Source: Pseudoalteromonas piratica
GTDB lineage: Bacteria; Pseudomonadota; Gammaproteobacteria; Enterobacterales; Alteromonadaceae
DNA length: 64,000 nucleotides
Direction of reading: 5' to 3'
NCBI RefSeq assembly: GCF_000788395.1
Contig: NZ_CP009888.1
Span: 2,066,001 to 2,130,000, forward strand
Shown one piece after another: positions 1 through 9,679 of the stretch. Below the pieces are notes generated by a model. It did no database searches. It saw only the letters and a list, made by a program, of their open reading frames with translations, and was not told the origin of the DNA. The position numbers and the translations under genes were made by a program. Every line of letters starts with the position of its first letter. Within the stretch, counting starts at the first letter, position 1.

Positions 1-966
1 AAAACCATGAGCAAATACATTATTTGGCTTTCTAAAACCGGCACCTTCAAGCATTGCTGGCCAGAAAAGGCTGTGGAAGTAGACGATGTCTTTACCGATA
101 AAGTGATAAAGCTCAGCATCTGAATCAGTTGACCAAAACGCATCAAAATCAAGGCCTGTTTTATCGCATAAGTTTTTAAAACTGGCCATGTAACCAATTG
201 GCGCATCTAACCATACATAAAAGTATTTACCAGGTGCGCCAGGGATTTCAAAACCAAAGTAAGGCGCGTCGCGGCTAATATCCCATTGTTGTAGACCATC
301 TTCAAACCATTCATTTAGCTTGTTTGCCATTTCACCTTGGATTGCACCAGATGTCAGCCACGCTTTAAGCATCTCTTCAAACGCAGGTAAGTCGAAGAAA
401 TAGTGCTCTGAATCTTTTAATACTGGGGTTGAACCTGACATCACTGATTTTGGTGATTCAAGCTCCGTTGGACTATAAGTTGCGCCACATACATCACAGC
501 TATCGCCATTTTGGTCCTCGGCTTTACAGCGAGGGCAAGTACCTGTTACAAAGCGGTCTGGTAAGAAAATGCCTTTCTCTTCATCAAATAATTGCGAAAT
601 AGTACGCTTTTTGATGTAACCACCGTCATTTAAACGATTATAAATAAGCTCAGAAAAGGCTTTATTTTCTTCTGAATGCGTACTGTGATAGTTATCAAAC
701 TTAATATGAAAATCGGCAAAGTCGCGTTGGCGCTCAACACTTACATTGGCAACCATTTCTTCAGGTGTGATCCCTTGCTTTTGAGCATTTAGCATGATCG
801 GCGTACCGTGTGCGTCATCGGCACACACATAATACGTTTCATGACCACGTAACTTCTGGAAACGAGACCAGATATCAGTTTGAATATATTCAAGTAAATG
901 ACCTAAATGCGTTGGGCCATTTGCATAAGGTAATGCACTTGTAATTAAGATTTTTCTTTGCGACAT
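1..966 (-). CDS. metG: methionyl-tRNA synthetase, N-terminal part (cut by window edge)
   Basis: This is the first 322 codons of cytosolic methionyl-tRNA synthetase, which charges tRNA-Met. The protein begins [20 protein letters not shown] and has the class I HIGH-type motif as HLGH at about residues 22-25. Further in are the zinc-binding cysteines of the connective domain (CPRC, CDVC, around residues 146-161). The reading frame is open to base 1, so the KMSKS motif and anticodon-binding domain lie outside the window. It is divergent from mrp, with about 160 bp between them, as is common in gammaproteobacteria. Identification is secure. Confidence 0.97.
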   Translation of the reverse strand, partial: MSQRKILITSALPYANGPTHLGHLLEYIQTDIWSRFQKLRGHETYYVCADDAHGTPIMLNAQKQGITPEEMVANVSVERQRDFADFHIKFDNYHSTHSEENKAFSELIYNRLNDGGYIKKRTISQLFDEEKGIFLPDRFVTGTCPRCKAEDQNGDSCDVCGATYSPTELESPKSVMSGSTPVLKDSEHYFFDLPAFEEMLKAWLTSGAIQGEMANKLNEWFEDGLQQWDISRDAPYFGFEIPGAPGKYFYVWLDAPIGYMASFKNLCDKTGLDFDAFWSTDSDAELYHFIGKDIVYFHSLFWPAMLEGAGFRKPNNVFAHGF

Positions 967-1123
967 ATCGTTTACCGTAAACTAGTGTGGTGACAACACC
1001 AAAAATTTACCCTTGGGTAATCTTTGCTTGTTACGTACTCATACAAAAAGTAACAGGCTAAGTATATAACTGGAGTTAAGGACAGGAATATTACATAATT
1101 CCAGCGCGTATTTCATTAGCCAA

Positions 1124-2248
1124 ATGCAGATTTACATGTTTAATATTAAAAATCTTTTCTCTGGGTCAAAACAAGCTGATAAAGCTGTAACTGAAGGGCA
1201 GGAATCAGCCTTGTTTACTCGCATTAATCAGTTGTTGGCAGATTATCGTTCTGACATTTTTCCTGTTGGTTTGCAACAAGCTACTAGCTTAGTATCTGTT
1301 ACCGATGGTGACACAATAAAAGTAGAGTTGTTACTACATTTTGCAGCGAGCAGTGAACAGCCTGACATTGCTAAATTCTTGTCTGATAAGTTGGGTAAGC
1401 AAGTCGCGTTAAGTGTACAAGTCAATTTGTTAGAACCAACTAGGCACAAAAATATTAAGCATATTGTCTTAGTCGCCAGTGGCAAAGGCGGTGTTGGTAA
1501 ATCAACAAGTGCCGTTAATTTAGCGAACGCGTTAAAACAAAATGGTGCAAAGGTAGGTATTTTGGATGCTGACATTTACGGCCCATCAATTCCTTTACTC
1601 CTTGGCCTTGAAGATGCAAAACCAGAGGCAAAAGATGACAAAACGCTATTACCTATGGATAAAAATGGTTTGGCGACTCAGTCAATTGGATTTTTATTAG
1701 GCAAAGAAGATGCAACTGTTTGGCGTGGCCCTATGGCATCAACAGCCTTGATGCAGCTACTAAATGAGACGTCATGGCCTGCACTTGATTACTTAGTTGT
1801 TGATATGCCCCCTGGCACAGGTGATATTCAGTTAACCATGTCACAAAAAATTCCTGCAAGTGGCGCTGTAATTGTTACTACGCCGCAAGACTTAGCATTA
1901 GCGGATGCTAAAAAGGGCATTGATATGTTTAACAAAGTGAAAGTGCCCATTGTAGGCTTAATTGAGAATATGAGTTACTTCCATTGCCAACATTGTAATG
2001 GTGTTAATCATATTTTTGGCGAAGATGGCGGCAAAGACTTAGCTCAGCATATAGCGGTCCCGTTACTCGGACAGGTTCCTCTTGCGCATCGTATTAGACA
2101 AGTTGGTGAGCAAGGTGAGTTTCTTTCACATAATGCTGACAAGGCGCTCGTTGCCATTTATAATCGAGCGGCAAAACTTGTTGCTAGTCATTTGTTTTAT
2201 CAAGGAAGTGGCAGCAATCCCGTCGAAATCATTATAACGGACGACTAA
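1124..2248 (+). CDS. apbC: Mrp/ApbC iron-sulfur cluster carrier ATPase
   Basis: This is a cytosolic P-loop ATPase that carries Fe-S clusters to apoproteins. A short N-terminal domain of about 100 residues is followed by the deviant Walker [12 protein letters not shown] near residues 118-128. The switch motif [10 protein letters not shown] comes later, then the conserved CxxC pair CQHC near residue 290 that bridges the cluster between two subunits. Length (374 aa) fits the family. No clear Shine-Dalgarno is visible. An ATG at 1136 (MFNIKNLF) is an equally possible start. The stop is two bases before dcd, so the two are probably one operon. Confidence 0.95.
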   Translation: MQIYMFNIKNLFSGSKQADKAVTEGQESALFTRINQLLADYRSDIFPVGLQQATSLVSVTDGDTIKVELLLHFAASSEQPDIAKFLSDKLGKQVALSVQVNLLEPTRHKNIKHIVLVASGKGGVGKSTSAVNLANALKQNGAKVGILDADIYGPSIPLLLGLEDAKPEAKDDKTLLPMDKNGLATQSIGFLLGKEDATVWRGPMASTALMQLLNETSWPALDYLVVDMPPGTGDIQLTMSQKIPASGAVIVTTPQDLALADAKKGIDMFNKVKVPIVGLIENMSYFHCQHCNGVNHIFGEDGGKDLAQHIAVPLLGQVPLAHRIRQVGEQGEFLSHNADKALVAIYNRAAKLVASHLFYQGSGSNPVEIIITDD

Positions 2249-2250
2249 CT

Positions 2251-2841
2251 ATGCGATTATGTGATACACATATAAAAGAATACCTAAAAGCAGGTAAGAT
2301 CAACATTGAACCTGCGCCAAAAGAAGACATGATTTCGGGTGTCACTGTTGATTTACGATTAGGAAATAAGTTTCGTGTTTTTCAGGATCATAAAGCCCCT
2401 TATGTAGATTTAAGCGGACCAAAAGAGCTTGTTTCAGCGGCCATGGAATCGATTATGAGCGATGAAATAATTCTTGAAGAAGGTGAAGCGTTTTTTCTAC
2501 ACCCAGGTGAGTTAGCGTTAGCAATTACCCATGAAAGTGTCACTTTACCTGATGACATAGTCGGTTGGCTTGATGGTCGCTCATCATTAGCGCGTTTAGG
2601 CTTAATGGTGCATGTAACAGCACACCGTATCGATCCTGGTTGGTCGGGCAATATCGTACTTGAATTTTATAACTCAGGAAAATTACCTTTAGCACTTCGT
2701 CCTTATATGAAAATTGGTGCTTTAAGCTTTGAAACCATGTCAGGTCCTGCAGAAAGCCCATATAATCGTCGAAAAGATGCTAAGTATAAAGGCCAATCGG
2801 GTGCAGTCGCATCGCGAATTAGCGACGATAGCCAATCTTAA
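2251..2841 (+). CDS. dcd: dCTP deaminase
   Basis: The enzyme deaminates dCTP to dUTP, feeding dTTP synthesis. The 196-aa length matches the E. coli enzyme (193 aa). The family signature [20 protein letters not shown] and the catalytic Glu in NIVLEFYN are intact. The start codon follows the mrp stop by two bases, which suggests translational coupling. It converges with the DTW-domain gene, whose stop is one base away. The function is secure from the conserved trimer-interface and active-site motifs. Confidence 0.97.
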   Translation: MRLCDTHIKEYLKAGKINIEPAPKEDMISGVTVDLRLGNKFRVFQDHKAPYVDLSGPKELVSAAMESIMSDEIILEEGEAFFLHPGELALAITHESVTLPDDIVGWLDGRSSLARLGLMVHVTAHRIDPGWSGNIVLEFYNSGKLPLALRPYMKIGALSFETMSGPAESPYNRRKDAKYKGQSGAVASRISDDSQS

Positions 2842-2842
2842 T

Positions 2843-3433
2843 TTATTTTGATTTATAACGTGCTCGCACATCAGCGGGCATGTATTTAAATTGATTTTCC
2901 ATCATGGCATTCAGTGCTTGATAAGCTGGCTTCATTGGTAACTCTTCTAAACAATGCAACGCATAGGCTATCGCTTCAAGGCTTGATAAGCTATCACTAC
3001 GATTTGCTTTTCTTAGGTGATATTGGTTTTCTGGTAGTTGTTTAAAACTTACCTGTTGAAGTTGCTTGAGCACATCCACTGTAAAAAACAGTTTATTCGC
3101 TTTTTTCCAAGTACCATCTAATACAATGAGGTGCGTTAAATTCTGCTTTTGGTTATTGGTATCTAATTTCGATGCATTGTCACTAGGGTAAAGCAGTGCG
3201 GTTGTATCGAGCGGTAGATGATTTAACTCAGCAAAGTCATCGTTCTTGTCACCGATTAAAACGGTCACTTTTTGATAAAGCATGCTTGCTAATCGGATTG
3301 TATTTTTGGCATTTTTTTGTTCAGAACTATGTTGCAGCACAATAATATGCGTTCGATTGTTAATGTTTTGTATGTGATGGCAAATGCAGTCAACTTCTAT
3401 AAATTGACATTTTTCACAAAGAGAACGGGACAT
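2843..3433 (-). CDS. DTW-domain tRNA aminocarboxypropyltransferase
   Basis: A 196-aa DTW-domain protein. The family (E. coli TapT/YfiP, human DTWD1/2) transfers the aminocarboxypropyl group of SAM to uridines in tRNA. The eponymous motif is present as LDGTWKKANKLF near residue 116, followed by the conserved LRKA..SDSLSSLEA stretch. The N-terminus carries a cysteine cluster (CEKC, then DCIC) that probably binds metal. Which tRNA position is modified cannot be read from the sequence. It sits alone between dcd and a GGDEF-EAL gene on the same strand. Confidence 0.85.
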   Translation of the reverse strand: MSRSLCEKCQFIEVDCICHHIQNINNRTHIIVLQHSSEQKNAKNTIRLASMLYQKVTVLIGDKNDDFAELNHLPLDTTALLYPSDNASKLDTNNQKQNLTHLIVLDGTWKKANKLFFTVDVLKQLQQVSFKQLPENQYHLRKANRSDSLSSLEAIAYALHCLEELPMKPAYQALNAMMENQFKYMPADVRARYKSK

Positions 3434-3494
3434 AAGGTGGCTGTGATAGAAAAAACCTTATTTTAATTGCGTGCAATAAGGCTTTCAAGGGATA

Positions 3495-5402
3495 TCAATA
3501 AACAGCTTCACAATGGTTTTTCAAAAACAGTTCTAAACTTTGCTGTTTTGCGGGTCTTGAAATCATGTAACCCTGTAAAGCGTCACAACTACAATCTGTG
3601 TAAAAATCCACAAGCTCGTCAGATTCAACTCCTTCACCGACTACTTCAATATTAAGCTGTTGCGCGGCATTAATAATGCTTTTTACTAGAGAGCTATTGA
3701 TAGTGTCGAGGTTTGACACCAACTTGCGATCAAGTTTAATCCGATTAATTGGGTATTCATGCAGTGTACGCAAAGATGTGTAACTTGAACCAAAGTGATC
3801 AATGGCAATTTTCACTCCTAAGTCAGCGAGTTTTTTAGTAATTTGAAAAGATTTTTTTTCAGAAGATGTTAAGCATGACTCTTCTATATCAAGTTCTATC
3901 ATTTCAGGTTTAATATTAAAACGTGCAATTTCATTATGTAAATGCGGTAAGAAGTTAGGGTGATAGAAATAGGATTTGGAAATATTGATACTGATAGGCA
4001 CCGTGTTTTCGATTAGTTTTTTCTCAGCCCATGTCTTTCGGCAGCGGCACGCTTCGTGGATCACCCAGCTTTCTATTTTGTTAGCATGCCCTTCGCTTTC
4101 TATTACAGTGAAAAACTCTTTTGGTAAACTCGGCTTGCCATTTTCGCGCCACCTAAGTAAGGCTTCAATAGAACATATCTGTTGCTCATTGGTTGTGATT
4201 GATGGCTGAAAGAAAAGCTCGAATTGGCTGTAGTCAATTTCGTTATTAAGTTGTTCTTTAATTGATGAGCTGTGATTAAAACTCTCGGTAACTTGGTGAA
4301 GCTTTACCGAGCCACGCTTCATATTTTTAGCACCATACATTGCAGCATCGGCGCGTTTATAAACTTCGTTTTCGTCAAGTTGCCCATCAGTTATACACGC
4401 CCCCAAACTGGCTTTTGGGTAGAGGGTATGACCTTGAAGCATGATTGGGCGAGACAGTGCATCATTTAATTTTCGTAGCTTAGTGCGTACTGATTGTTCT
4501 GAGTTGACTTGTTCGAAAATAATACAAAACTCATCACCGCCAAGACGTGCAACGGTATCGGATTTTCGTACATGTTCTTTCAGGCGTTGTGCAATTGCAT
4601 TTAACAATTGATCGCCAACATGATGACCAAGCGAATCATTTATCTGTTTAAAATCATCTAAATCAAGCAAGGCGAGCGCTATTTTTTGCTGATTTCGCTT
4701 TGTTCTAATTAATGCTTGGCTCAACCTGTCTTCAAATACTTGGCGGTTGGCAAGGCCTGTTAGCGGATCGAGTGCTGCTTGTTGCTTTAATTCACGATGT
4801 TTTAATGTCAGTTGTGTGACGTCCCTTACTTGCATCAAATAATGTTGATGGTGCTTTTTTATGACATATTCATAATGATGATTTCGCGGTAGGTGCTTCA
4901 ATTTTATACTTTGCCAATGACAGCTTGTAGATGCGCGCTGTTCAGCAGCTTTAAATATTTGCGAAGAGGGGTCGTAAAGCAGTTCTTCAATGTGATTTAT
5001 TCGCCTTTTACAAATATCATCAAAGTAATCGTTCGTTGAGATGATATTGCCGTTGAGATCAAATGAAATCAGACCTAAGTTAAGTTTGCTCACAACATCA
5101 TTTTGCGGTGAGTTGGTTTTTAGTTTAATTAATTTGCATAATTGTTCATTAAACTCGACAGGGACTATCGAAATAGTAAGGTTATTGAGCGTAAATTTTT
5201 TATGGCTTTGTAAATGTTCTTTTAATTTACTGTGTGTTAGTTTTTCTGAATGTGCGCAATATAACGGATTATTTTTACAATTAAGGCGAGAAGCTTGCTC
5301 ATTTGAATAGAGCAGACGGTGTGACTCAGAAACGATTAATACACCAGCTTGGTGACTGTTAAAAAATAGTTCCGTTAATTCAGTATCAATCCTATTAATC
5401 AT
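3495..5402 (-). CDS. PAS-like/GGDEF/EAL cyclic-di-GMP protein with altered EAL site
   Basis: A 635-aa soluble protein with no membrane segment. Residues 1-200 look like two PAS-like sensory folds. The GGDEF domain (about 205-370) has an intact GGDEF at 288-292 and the inhibitory I-site RxxD (RKSD, 279-282) five residues upstream, so diguanylate cyclase activity with product inhibition is plausible. The EAL domain (about 385-630) keeps EALLRW at 413-418, KLD at 556-558 and EGVE at 590-593. The usual DDFG metal motif is DHFG at 535-538, which may weaken or abolish phosphodiesterase activity. It is divergent from a lone Hpt protein. The signal sensed is unknown. Confidence 0.9.
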   Translation of the reverse strand: MINRIDTELTELFFNSHQAGVLIVSESHRLLYSNEQASRLNCKNNPLYCAHSEKLTHSKLKEHLQSHKKFTLNNLTISIVPVEFNEQLCKLIKLKTNSPQNDVVSKLNLGLISFDLNGNIISTNDYFDDICKRRINHIEELLYDPSSQIFKAAEQRASTSCHWQSIKLKHLPRNHHYEYVIKKHHQHYLMQVRDVTQLTLKHRELKQQAALDPLTGLANRQVFEDRLSQALIRTKRNQQKIALALLDLDDFKQINDSLGHHVGDQLLNAIAQRLKEHVRKSDTVARLGGDEFCIIFEQVNSEQSVRTKLRKLNDALSRPIMLQGHTLYPKASLGACITDGQLDENEVYKRADAAMYGAKNMKRGSVKLHQVTESFNHSSSIKEQLNNEIDYSQFELFFQPSITTNEQQICSIEALLRWRENGKPSLPKEFFTVIESEGHANKIESWVIHEACRCRKTWAEKKLIENTVPISINISKSYFYHPNFLPHLHNEIARFNIKPEMIELDIEESCLTSSEKKSFQITKKLADLGVKIAIDHFGSSYTSLRTLHEYPINRIKLDRKLVSNLDTINSSLVKSIINAAQQLNIEVVGEGVESDELVDFYTDCSCDALQGYMISRPAKQQSLELFLKNHCEAVY

Positions 5403-5530
5403 TTTTGTGTTTTTATAATTATGCTTGTTAACGTAAATATAGGAGGAATTTGGAAGTTTTCAAATCGTGATAGAAAATTCGCACAACTTGGTTTAAGGTT
5501 AACGTAAGTAAAATAATAAATTAAATTATC

Positions 5531-5872
5531 ATGAGTGATATCGACGTAAAAATTAACCAAGAAGCCCTGTTTGCCATGCAAGACTTACTGCAGGATCAGT
5601 TTTTGCCGACGCTTGAATTTTGCTTAACAGAATTTGACCGCTTACACGCGGATCTTGAGCGCGATTTTGATGTTAATGTTACAGACACGATTCGCCATGC
5701 ACACAGTTTAAAATCAAATGCTGCACAATTTGGTGCAGAGTCTCTAGCTCAGTTAGCGAGAGAGATTGAGCATGCATTAGGCCAGGGTGATAGTGCTCAT
5801 GCATTAAGTCTGAAACAAGCATTGCCTGCGCATATTTCTGCTACCAAAGAACAAATTAATAAAGCTATTTAA
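5531..5872 (+). CDS. single-domain histidine phosphotransfer (Hpt) protein
   Basis: A 113-aa protein consisting of one Hpt four-helix domain. The phosphoacceptor motif is HSLKSNAAQFGA with His58. Such proteins shuttle phosphate between hybrid sensor kinases and response regulators. No kinase or receiver gene is adjacent; the nearest neighbour is the divergent GGDEF-EAL gene 130 bp away, so its partners must lie elsewhere. The REC-TPR protein at 28780-30420 is one possible partner, but that is a guess. Confidence 0.85.
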   Translation: MSDIDVKINQEALFAMQDLLQDQFLPTLEFCLTEFDRLHADLERDFDVNVTDTIRHAHSLKSNAAQFGAESLAQLAREIEHALGQGDSAHALSLKQALPAHISATKEQINKAI

Positions 5873-6083
5873 TTATTTTATACCTTAAAGCGCTTAATGC
5901 TTTTTCTTTCAATGCAAATAAGGTAGCCTGCTTTGTTGAGTGTGCGCTATTTTATTACCTGCTTTCCAGTTTGGTTTTCTTGTTTATTATTCAATAAACG
6001 CTTCAGCGCACCGCGACAGTTTTTCTTATGACGAGCGCCAGTAAACATGCGCTCATTTTATTAGTATTCGGGGATGTTTGGCA

Positions 6084-7295
6084 GTGTTAAATAAAAGCGA
6101 TAAATTACAAGGGGTTTGTTACGACATTCGTGGGCCAGTTTTAAAAATGGCACGTGAAATGGAAGATCAAGGGGAGCAAGTATTAAAATTAAATATTGGT
6201 AACCCAGCCGCCTTCGGCTTTGACATGCCTGAAGATATGTTAAAAGACATTATTCGCAACATCAGCGCCGCACAAGGGTATTGTGATTCTAAGGGATTGT
6301 ATTCGGCCCGAGTCTCTATTTATCAGTACTACCAAAACAAAAAATTCACTAACTTATCAATCGATAACATTTTCATTGGCAATGGGGTGAGTGAACTGAT
6401 TCAAATGGCGACGCAAGCATTGCTCAACAGTAATGATGAGGTGCTAATACCTGCGCCAGATTATCCGCTTTGGACTGCCTCAGTGAAATTAGCGGGCGGT
6501 AATCCAGTTCATTACATTTGTGATGAAGAGCAAGACTGGTTCCCTGATATTAATGACATTAAAAGTAAAATCACACCTAAAACCAAAGCGATAGTATTAA
6601 TCAATCCGAATAATCCAACAGGTGCAGTATATGATGAGGCATTACTGAATGACTTATTAGGCCTGGCACGAGAACATAACTTACTGGTTTTTAGTGATGA
6701 AATTTACGAAAAAATAATTTATGACAACACCCCTTATACTTCAATAGCGAGTCTGTGTGATGATGTTCCAATTATAACATTTAATGGCCTTGCCAAGACT
6801 TATCGTGCGGCTGGTTTACGAATGGGCTGGATGGTATTAAGTGGTAAAATAAATCAGCTTGATGATTATATCCAAGGTTTAGAAATGCTCGCGTCAATGC
6901 GTTTATGTGCAAATGTGCCTGCACAATATGCCATTCAACAAGCATTAGGGGGCGTACAATCAATCGATGAGTTAATTTTACCGGGTGGTCGTTTGTATCA
7001 ACAGCGTGATATTACTTTTGCAGGATTGAATGCAATTGAAGGGGTTTCGTGCGTTAAACCAAAAGGGGCGCTCTATGCGTTTGCTAAGTTTGACCGTAAA
7101 CGGTTTAATGTAAATGATGACGAAAAATTGATACTCGACCTACTTAAACAAGAACGTATTTTACTCGTTCATGGCCGTGCATTTAACTGGCCAAAGCCAG
7201 ATCATTTTAGATTGGTTTTTTTACCACATCAAGATCAGCTAAAGCCAGCAATAGAAGGGATTCAACGCTTCTTTTCTAATTACCAGCAGGTGTAA
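6084..7295 (+). CDS. alaA: glutamate-pyruvate (alanine) aminotransferase
   Basis: A PLP-dependent fold-type I aminotransferase, the main alanine-forming enzyme in E. coli. Similarity to AlaA runs along the whole length, for example VCYDIRGPVLK, AQGYCDSKGLYSAR, PAPDYPLWTA and EMLASMRLCANVPAQ. The PLP lysine is in FNGLAKTYRAAG. The start is uncertain. GTG at 6084 lies 9 bp after a GGGGA ribosome site (6070-6074) and is preferred. TTG at 6078 would add two codons and match the E. coli length, but has only 3 bp spacing. Its last 20 bases overlap the converging M15 peptidase gene. Confidence 0.95.
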   Translation: MLNKSDKLQGVCYDIRGPVLKMAREMEDQGEQVLKLNIGNPAAFGFDMPEDMLKDIIRNISAAQGYCDSKGLYSARVSIYQYYQNKKFTNLSIDNIFIGNGVSELIQMATQALLNSNDEVLIPAPDYPLWTASVKLAGGNPVHYICDEEQDWFPDINDIKSKITPKTKAIVLINPNNPTGAVYDEALLNDLLGLAREHNLLVFSDEIYEKIIYDNTPYTSIASLCDDVPIITFNGLAKTYRAAGLRMGWMVLSGKINQLDDYIQGLEMLASMRLCANVPAQYAIQQALGGVQSIDELILPGGRLYQQRDITFAGLNAIEGVSCVKPKGALYAFAKFDRKRFNVNDDEKLILDLLKQERILLVHGRAFNWPKPDHFRLVFLPHQDQLKPAIEGIQRFFSNYQQV

Positions 7296-7959
7296 TGTTA
7301 GTTACAAAACGTTGGTAAATACCATCAAGTTGGTCAACTAAGGTTGGCCAACCTGCTACATTTGAGCACTTCAATGCATCAGCTAATAATTGCTGTGAAT
7401 GCACACCCGTATAGAAATGAGAACGTTCAATATGGCTGATATGCCAGGGCTCTTTAGCAACCCCGCCATTAAAGTGTTTGTAAGGTAAGAAGAAGCCATA
7501 ACGTTCAGCATGTGTTTCTAACCATTGTGACAGCTGTTCAAATGGGCCACCTTCACCGTATTCGGCTTGGTTTAATTGTAACTGGTAATCATCGCTGACT
7601 TTATCTGCATCAAACACATCCATATCTGTGCCAAAATGATGGCGGCTGGCCCCGGGCATCGCACTAAATAACATAATAGCAAAACACTTTTCAGCATCAT
7701 TGAGAGATGACATATCGACAGGTTTGTCATGGCTGTCAAACACCGGACGAATTAAATTAAACTTGTTGTTCCATATTAATGATTGTCTATCAAAATCCCG
7801 AAAGGTAGACGCAAGCGAGAGAGTGATCCCGCTTTTTCTTGCCCCTTGAATCATTTGTTCAAGGTCGCGTTGAATCGTTTTTTCAATTTGACGACCTTGA
7901 AAATCACACAAATGAGCTTGTGTTAAACCCAGTGCGGCCTGCTGATTTAGGTTAAACAT
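7276..7959 (-). CDS. M15-family D-alanyl-D-alanine carboxypeptidase-like metallopeptidase
   Basis: A 227-aa VanY-type zinc peptidase. The family motif SxHxxGxAxD appears as [10 protein letters not shown], with the distal EPWHIS supplying the last zinc ligand. The family trims D-Ala from peptidoglycan stem peptides. No signal peptide is visible, so it may act in the cytoplasm on recycled muropeptides or be exported in another way. Its start overlaps the end of dapE by 13 bp, so it is the last gene of the yffB-dapE-M15 unit. The pairing with dapE, which makes diaminopimelate for peptidoglycan, is suggestive but not proof of a shared role. Confidence 0.85.
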   Translation of the reverse strand: MFNLNQQAALGLTQAHLCDFQGRQIEKTIQRDLEQMIQGARKSGITLSLASTFRDFDRQSLIWNNKFNLIRPVFDSHDKPVDMSSLNDAEKCFAIMLFSAMPGASRHHFGTDMDVFDADKVSDDYQLQLNQAEYGEGGPFEQLSQWLETHAERYGFFLPYKHFNGGVAKEPWHISHIERSHFYTGVHSQQLLADALKCSNVAGWPTLVDQLDGIYQRFVTNITPAGN

Positions 7960-9080
7960 TTAATTAGGATCGCTTCGTAAATATCAGCAAGTATTTCAAG
8001 ATCGCGTGCATTAACGCATTCGTTTACTTTGTGGATTGTGGCATTGATTGGTCCAAGCTCAACAACTTGTGCACCTGTTTGCGCGATAAACCGGCCATCT
8101 GATGTGCCACCAGTTGTTTCAACTGAGGTATCAATATGCTGTATTTCTTTGATGGCCGATACTGTTGCATCAAGCAAAGGACCATGATCAGTTAAAAAGG
8201 GTAAACCATTGTATACCCATCTAATATCGTAATCTAAGCCATGATGATCTAATATTGCCACGGTACGCGCTGTCAGTTCATCTGCGGTAACTTCGGTGCT
8301 GTAACGGAAATTAAATTGTACCTCAACACTGCCTGGTATGACATTACCGGCGCCGGTGCCACCATTAATATTAGAAATTTGAAAACTAGTCGCTGGGAAG
8401 AAATCATTGCCTTTATCCCATTGCGTATTTGCTAGCTCATCAAGCGCGGGTGAAACGAGATGAATTGGGTTTTTCGCTAAGTGCGGATAGGCAACATGAC
8501 CTTGAATACCCTTAACAGTAACAAAACCAGTAAGGGAACCGCGTCGACCATTCTTAACGACATCACCAAGCGTGTGGCTTGATGATGGCTCGCCAACAAG
8601 GCACATATCGATTTTTTCATTGCGCGCTTCTAATAAATCGACCACTTTAGTCGTGCCATTAATAAAAGGGCCTTCCTCATCAGAGGTAATTAGAAATGCA
8701 ATGCTGCCTTTATGGTCTGGGTATGCATTAATAAAGCGCTCAGTTGCTATCAACATGGCGGCAAGAGAGCCTTTCATATCTGCTGCACCGCGCCCATGAA
8801 TATAACCGTCAAGTAAATTACCTGAAAAAGGTGGTTGGTGCCATTCTTCAACGGGCCCTGTGGGTACTACATCGGTATGACCGGCAAAGCAAAAAACAGG
8901 CTGAGAATTACCTTTACGTGCCCACATATTGAGCGTATCAGTAAAAAAATGCGATTCGATATTAAAGCCAAGAGGTTTGAGCATATCAGCCATTAATTCT
9001 TGGCAACCTGCATCGTCTGGCGTTACTGACTGCTTTTGAATAAGCGCTTGAGTAAGGCTTACTACACTAAAATCACTCAT
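7947..9080 (-). CDS. dapE: succinyl-diaminopimelate desuccinylase
   Basis: The M20-family dinuclear zinc enzyme of lysine and meso-diaminopimelate synthesis. It has 377 aa, against 375 in E. coli. The metal and catalytic motifs are visible in order: [44 protein letters not shown] and TGGTSDGRF. Its ATG overlaps the yffB stop (ATGA arrangement) and its end overlaps the M15 peptidase start, so all three are translationally coupled. Confidence 0.97.
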   Translation of the reverse strand: MSDFSVVSLTQALIQKQSVTPDDAGCQELMADMLKPLGFNIESHFFTDTLNMWARKGNSQPVFCFAGHTDVVPTGPVEEWHQPPFSGNLLDGYIHGRGAADMKGSLAAMLIATERFINAYPDHKGSIAFLITSDEEGPFINGTTKVVDLLEARNEKIDMCLVGEPSSSHTLGDVVKNGRRGSLTGFVTVKGIQGHVAYPHLAKNPIHLVSPALDELANTQWDKGNDFFPATSFQISNINGGTGAGNVIPGSVEVQFNFRYSTEVTADELTARTVAILDHHGLDYDIRWVYNGLPFLTDHGPLLDATVSAIKEIQHIDTSVETTGGTSDGRFIAQTGAQVVELGPINATIHKVNECVNARDLEILADIYEAILIKCLT

Positions 9081-9421
9081 GAGAAAATACTTTGATATTG
9101 TTCTGCTTTAAAGCCTAAATAAAGCTCGTTGTCTTTTTGTAAAATAGGGCGCTTTATCATCGCAGGATGTTCAACTAATAGCGCGATGACAGATTCGGCA
9201 GTGAGCGATTCTTTTGTCGCATCGTCCAACTGACGATAAGTTGTCCCACGCTTATTTAAGACTTGTTGCCAATCAAGCTGCTGACAAAAATCGGATACCA
9301 TCTCTGTACTAATGCCATCTTTACGGTAATCATGAAAGGTATAGTCAATATTGTTTTGCTCAAGCCATTTTTTAGCTTTTTTTATGGTGTCGCAGTTTGG
9401 GATGCCAAATAATTTAATCAT
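9077..9421 (-). CDS. yffB: ArsC/Spx-fold protein YffB
   Basis: A 114-aa thioredoxin-fold protein of the ArsC/Spx-like YffB family, usually found just upstream of dapE. It begins [20 protein letters not shown] and keeps one N-terminal Cys (residue 10), with the KRP..L motif near residue 91. The family is glutathione-dependent at most; its substrate is unknown. The first 12 codons lie inside a 58-bp sequence repeated exactly at 11183-11240. The upstream DNA is now an inserted KAP gene rather than the EIIA-like gene to which it was evidently once coupled. Confidence 0.92.
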   Translation of the reverse strand: MIKLFGIPNCDTIKKAKKWLEQNNIDYTFHDYRKDGISTEMVSDFCQQLDWQQVLNKRGTTYRQLDDATKESLTAESVIALLVEHPAMIKRPILQKDNELYLGFKAEQYQSIFS

Positions 9422-9441
9422 TGTTAATTCGTTTAGTTAGT
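9384..9441. repeat. 58-bp direct repeat, left copy (yffB start region)
   Basis: A perfect direct repeat of 11183-11240. It holds the first 38 nt of yffB plus 20 bp upstream. Identity stops abruptly at both edges (t versus a before it; g versus t after it). The two copies bracket the KAP gene like a long target duplication or an attL/attR pair. Confidence 0.95.
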
Positions 9442-9442
9442 G

Positions 9443-9466
9443 AGTAGTAGATATTACCGTACTACT
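9443..9466. repeat. 7-bp inverted repeat beside the left direct repeat
   Basis: Arms AGTAGTA (9443-9449) and TACTACT (9460-9466) are separated by 10 bp and begin two bases inside the left 58-bp repeat. It could be a recombinase-binding site or a weak hairpin. No T-run follows on either strand. Confidence 0.4.
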
Positions 9467-9614
9467 AGTATTATCAATACATTCAAGTTTACTGCTGTTG
9501 AAACTGATGAACAAGAAGAACTACAAATTCTCTAGATAAAGAGTTGTTAGAACTGATATTCTGTAAAAAGTTTAAGCTTTTCTTATACTTTAGCCATTTT
9601 AAATCAATAGATTA

Positions 9615-9645
9615 TTGAAAATTGATACTGCTCCCTTATTATAAT
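9615..9645 (+). promoter_or_regulatory. putative promoter of the KAP gene
   Basis: TTGAAA at 9615-9620 and a perfect TATAAT at 9640-9645 are 19 bp apart, about 35 bp before the KAP start. The spacing is slightly long, and it is predicted by eye only. It suggests the inserted gene carries its own promoter. Confidence 0.5.
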
Positions 9646-9679
9646 TAGTATTTTATCTTTTAGGCAGGGTAGCACTTTT

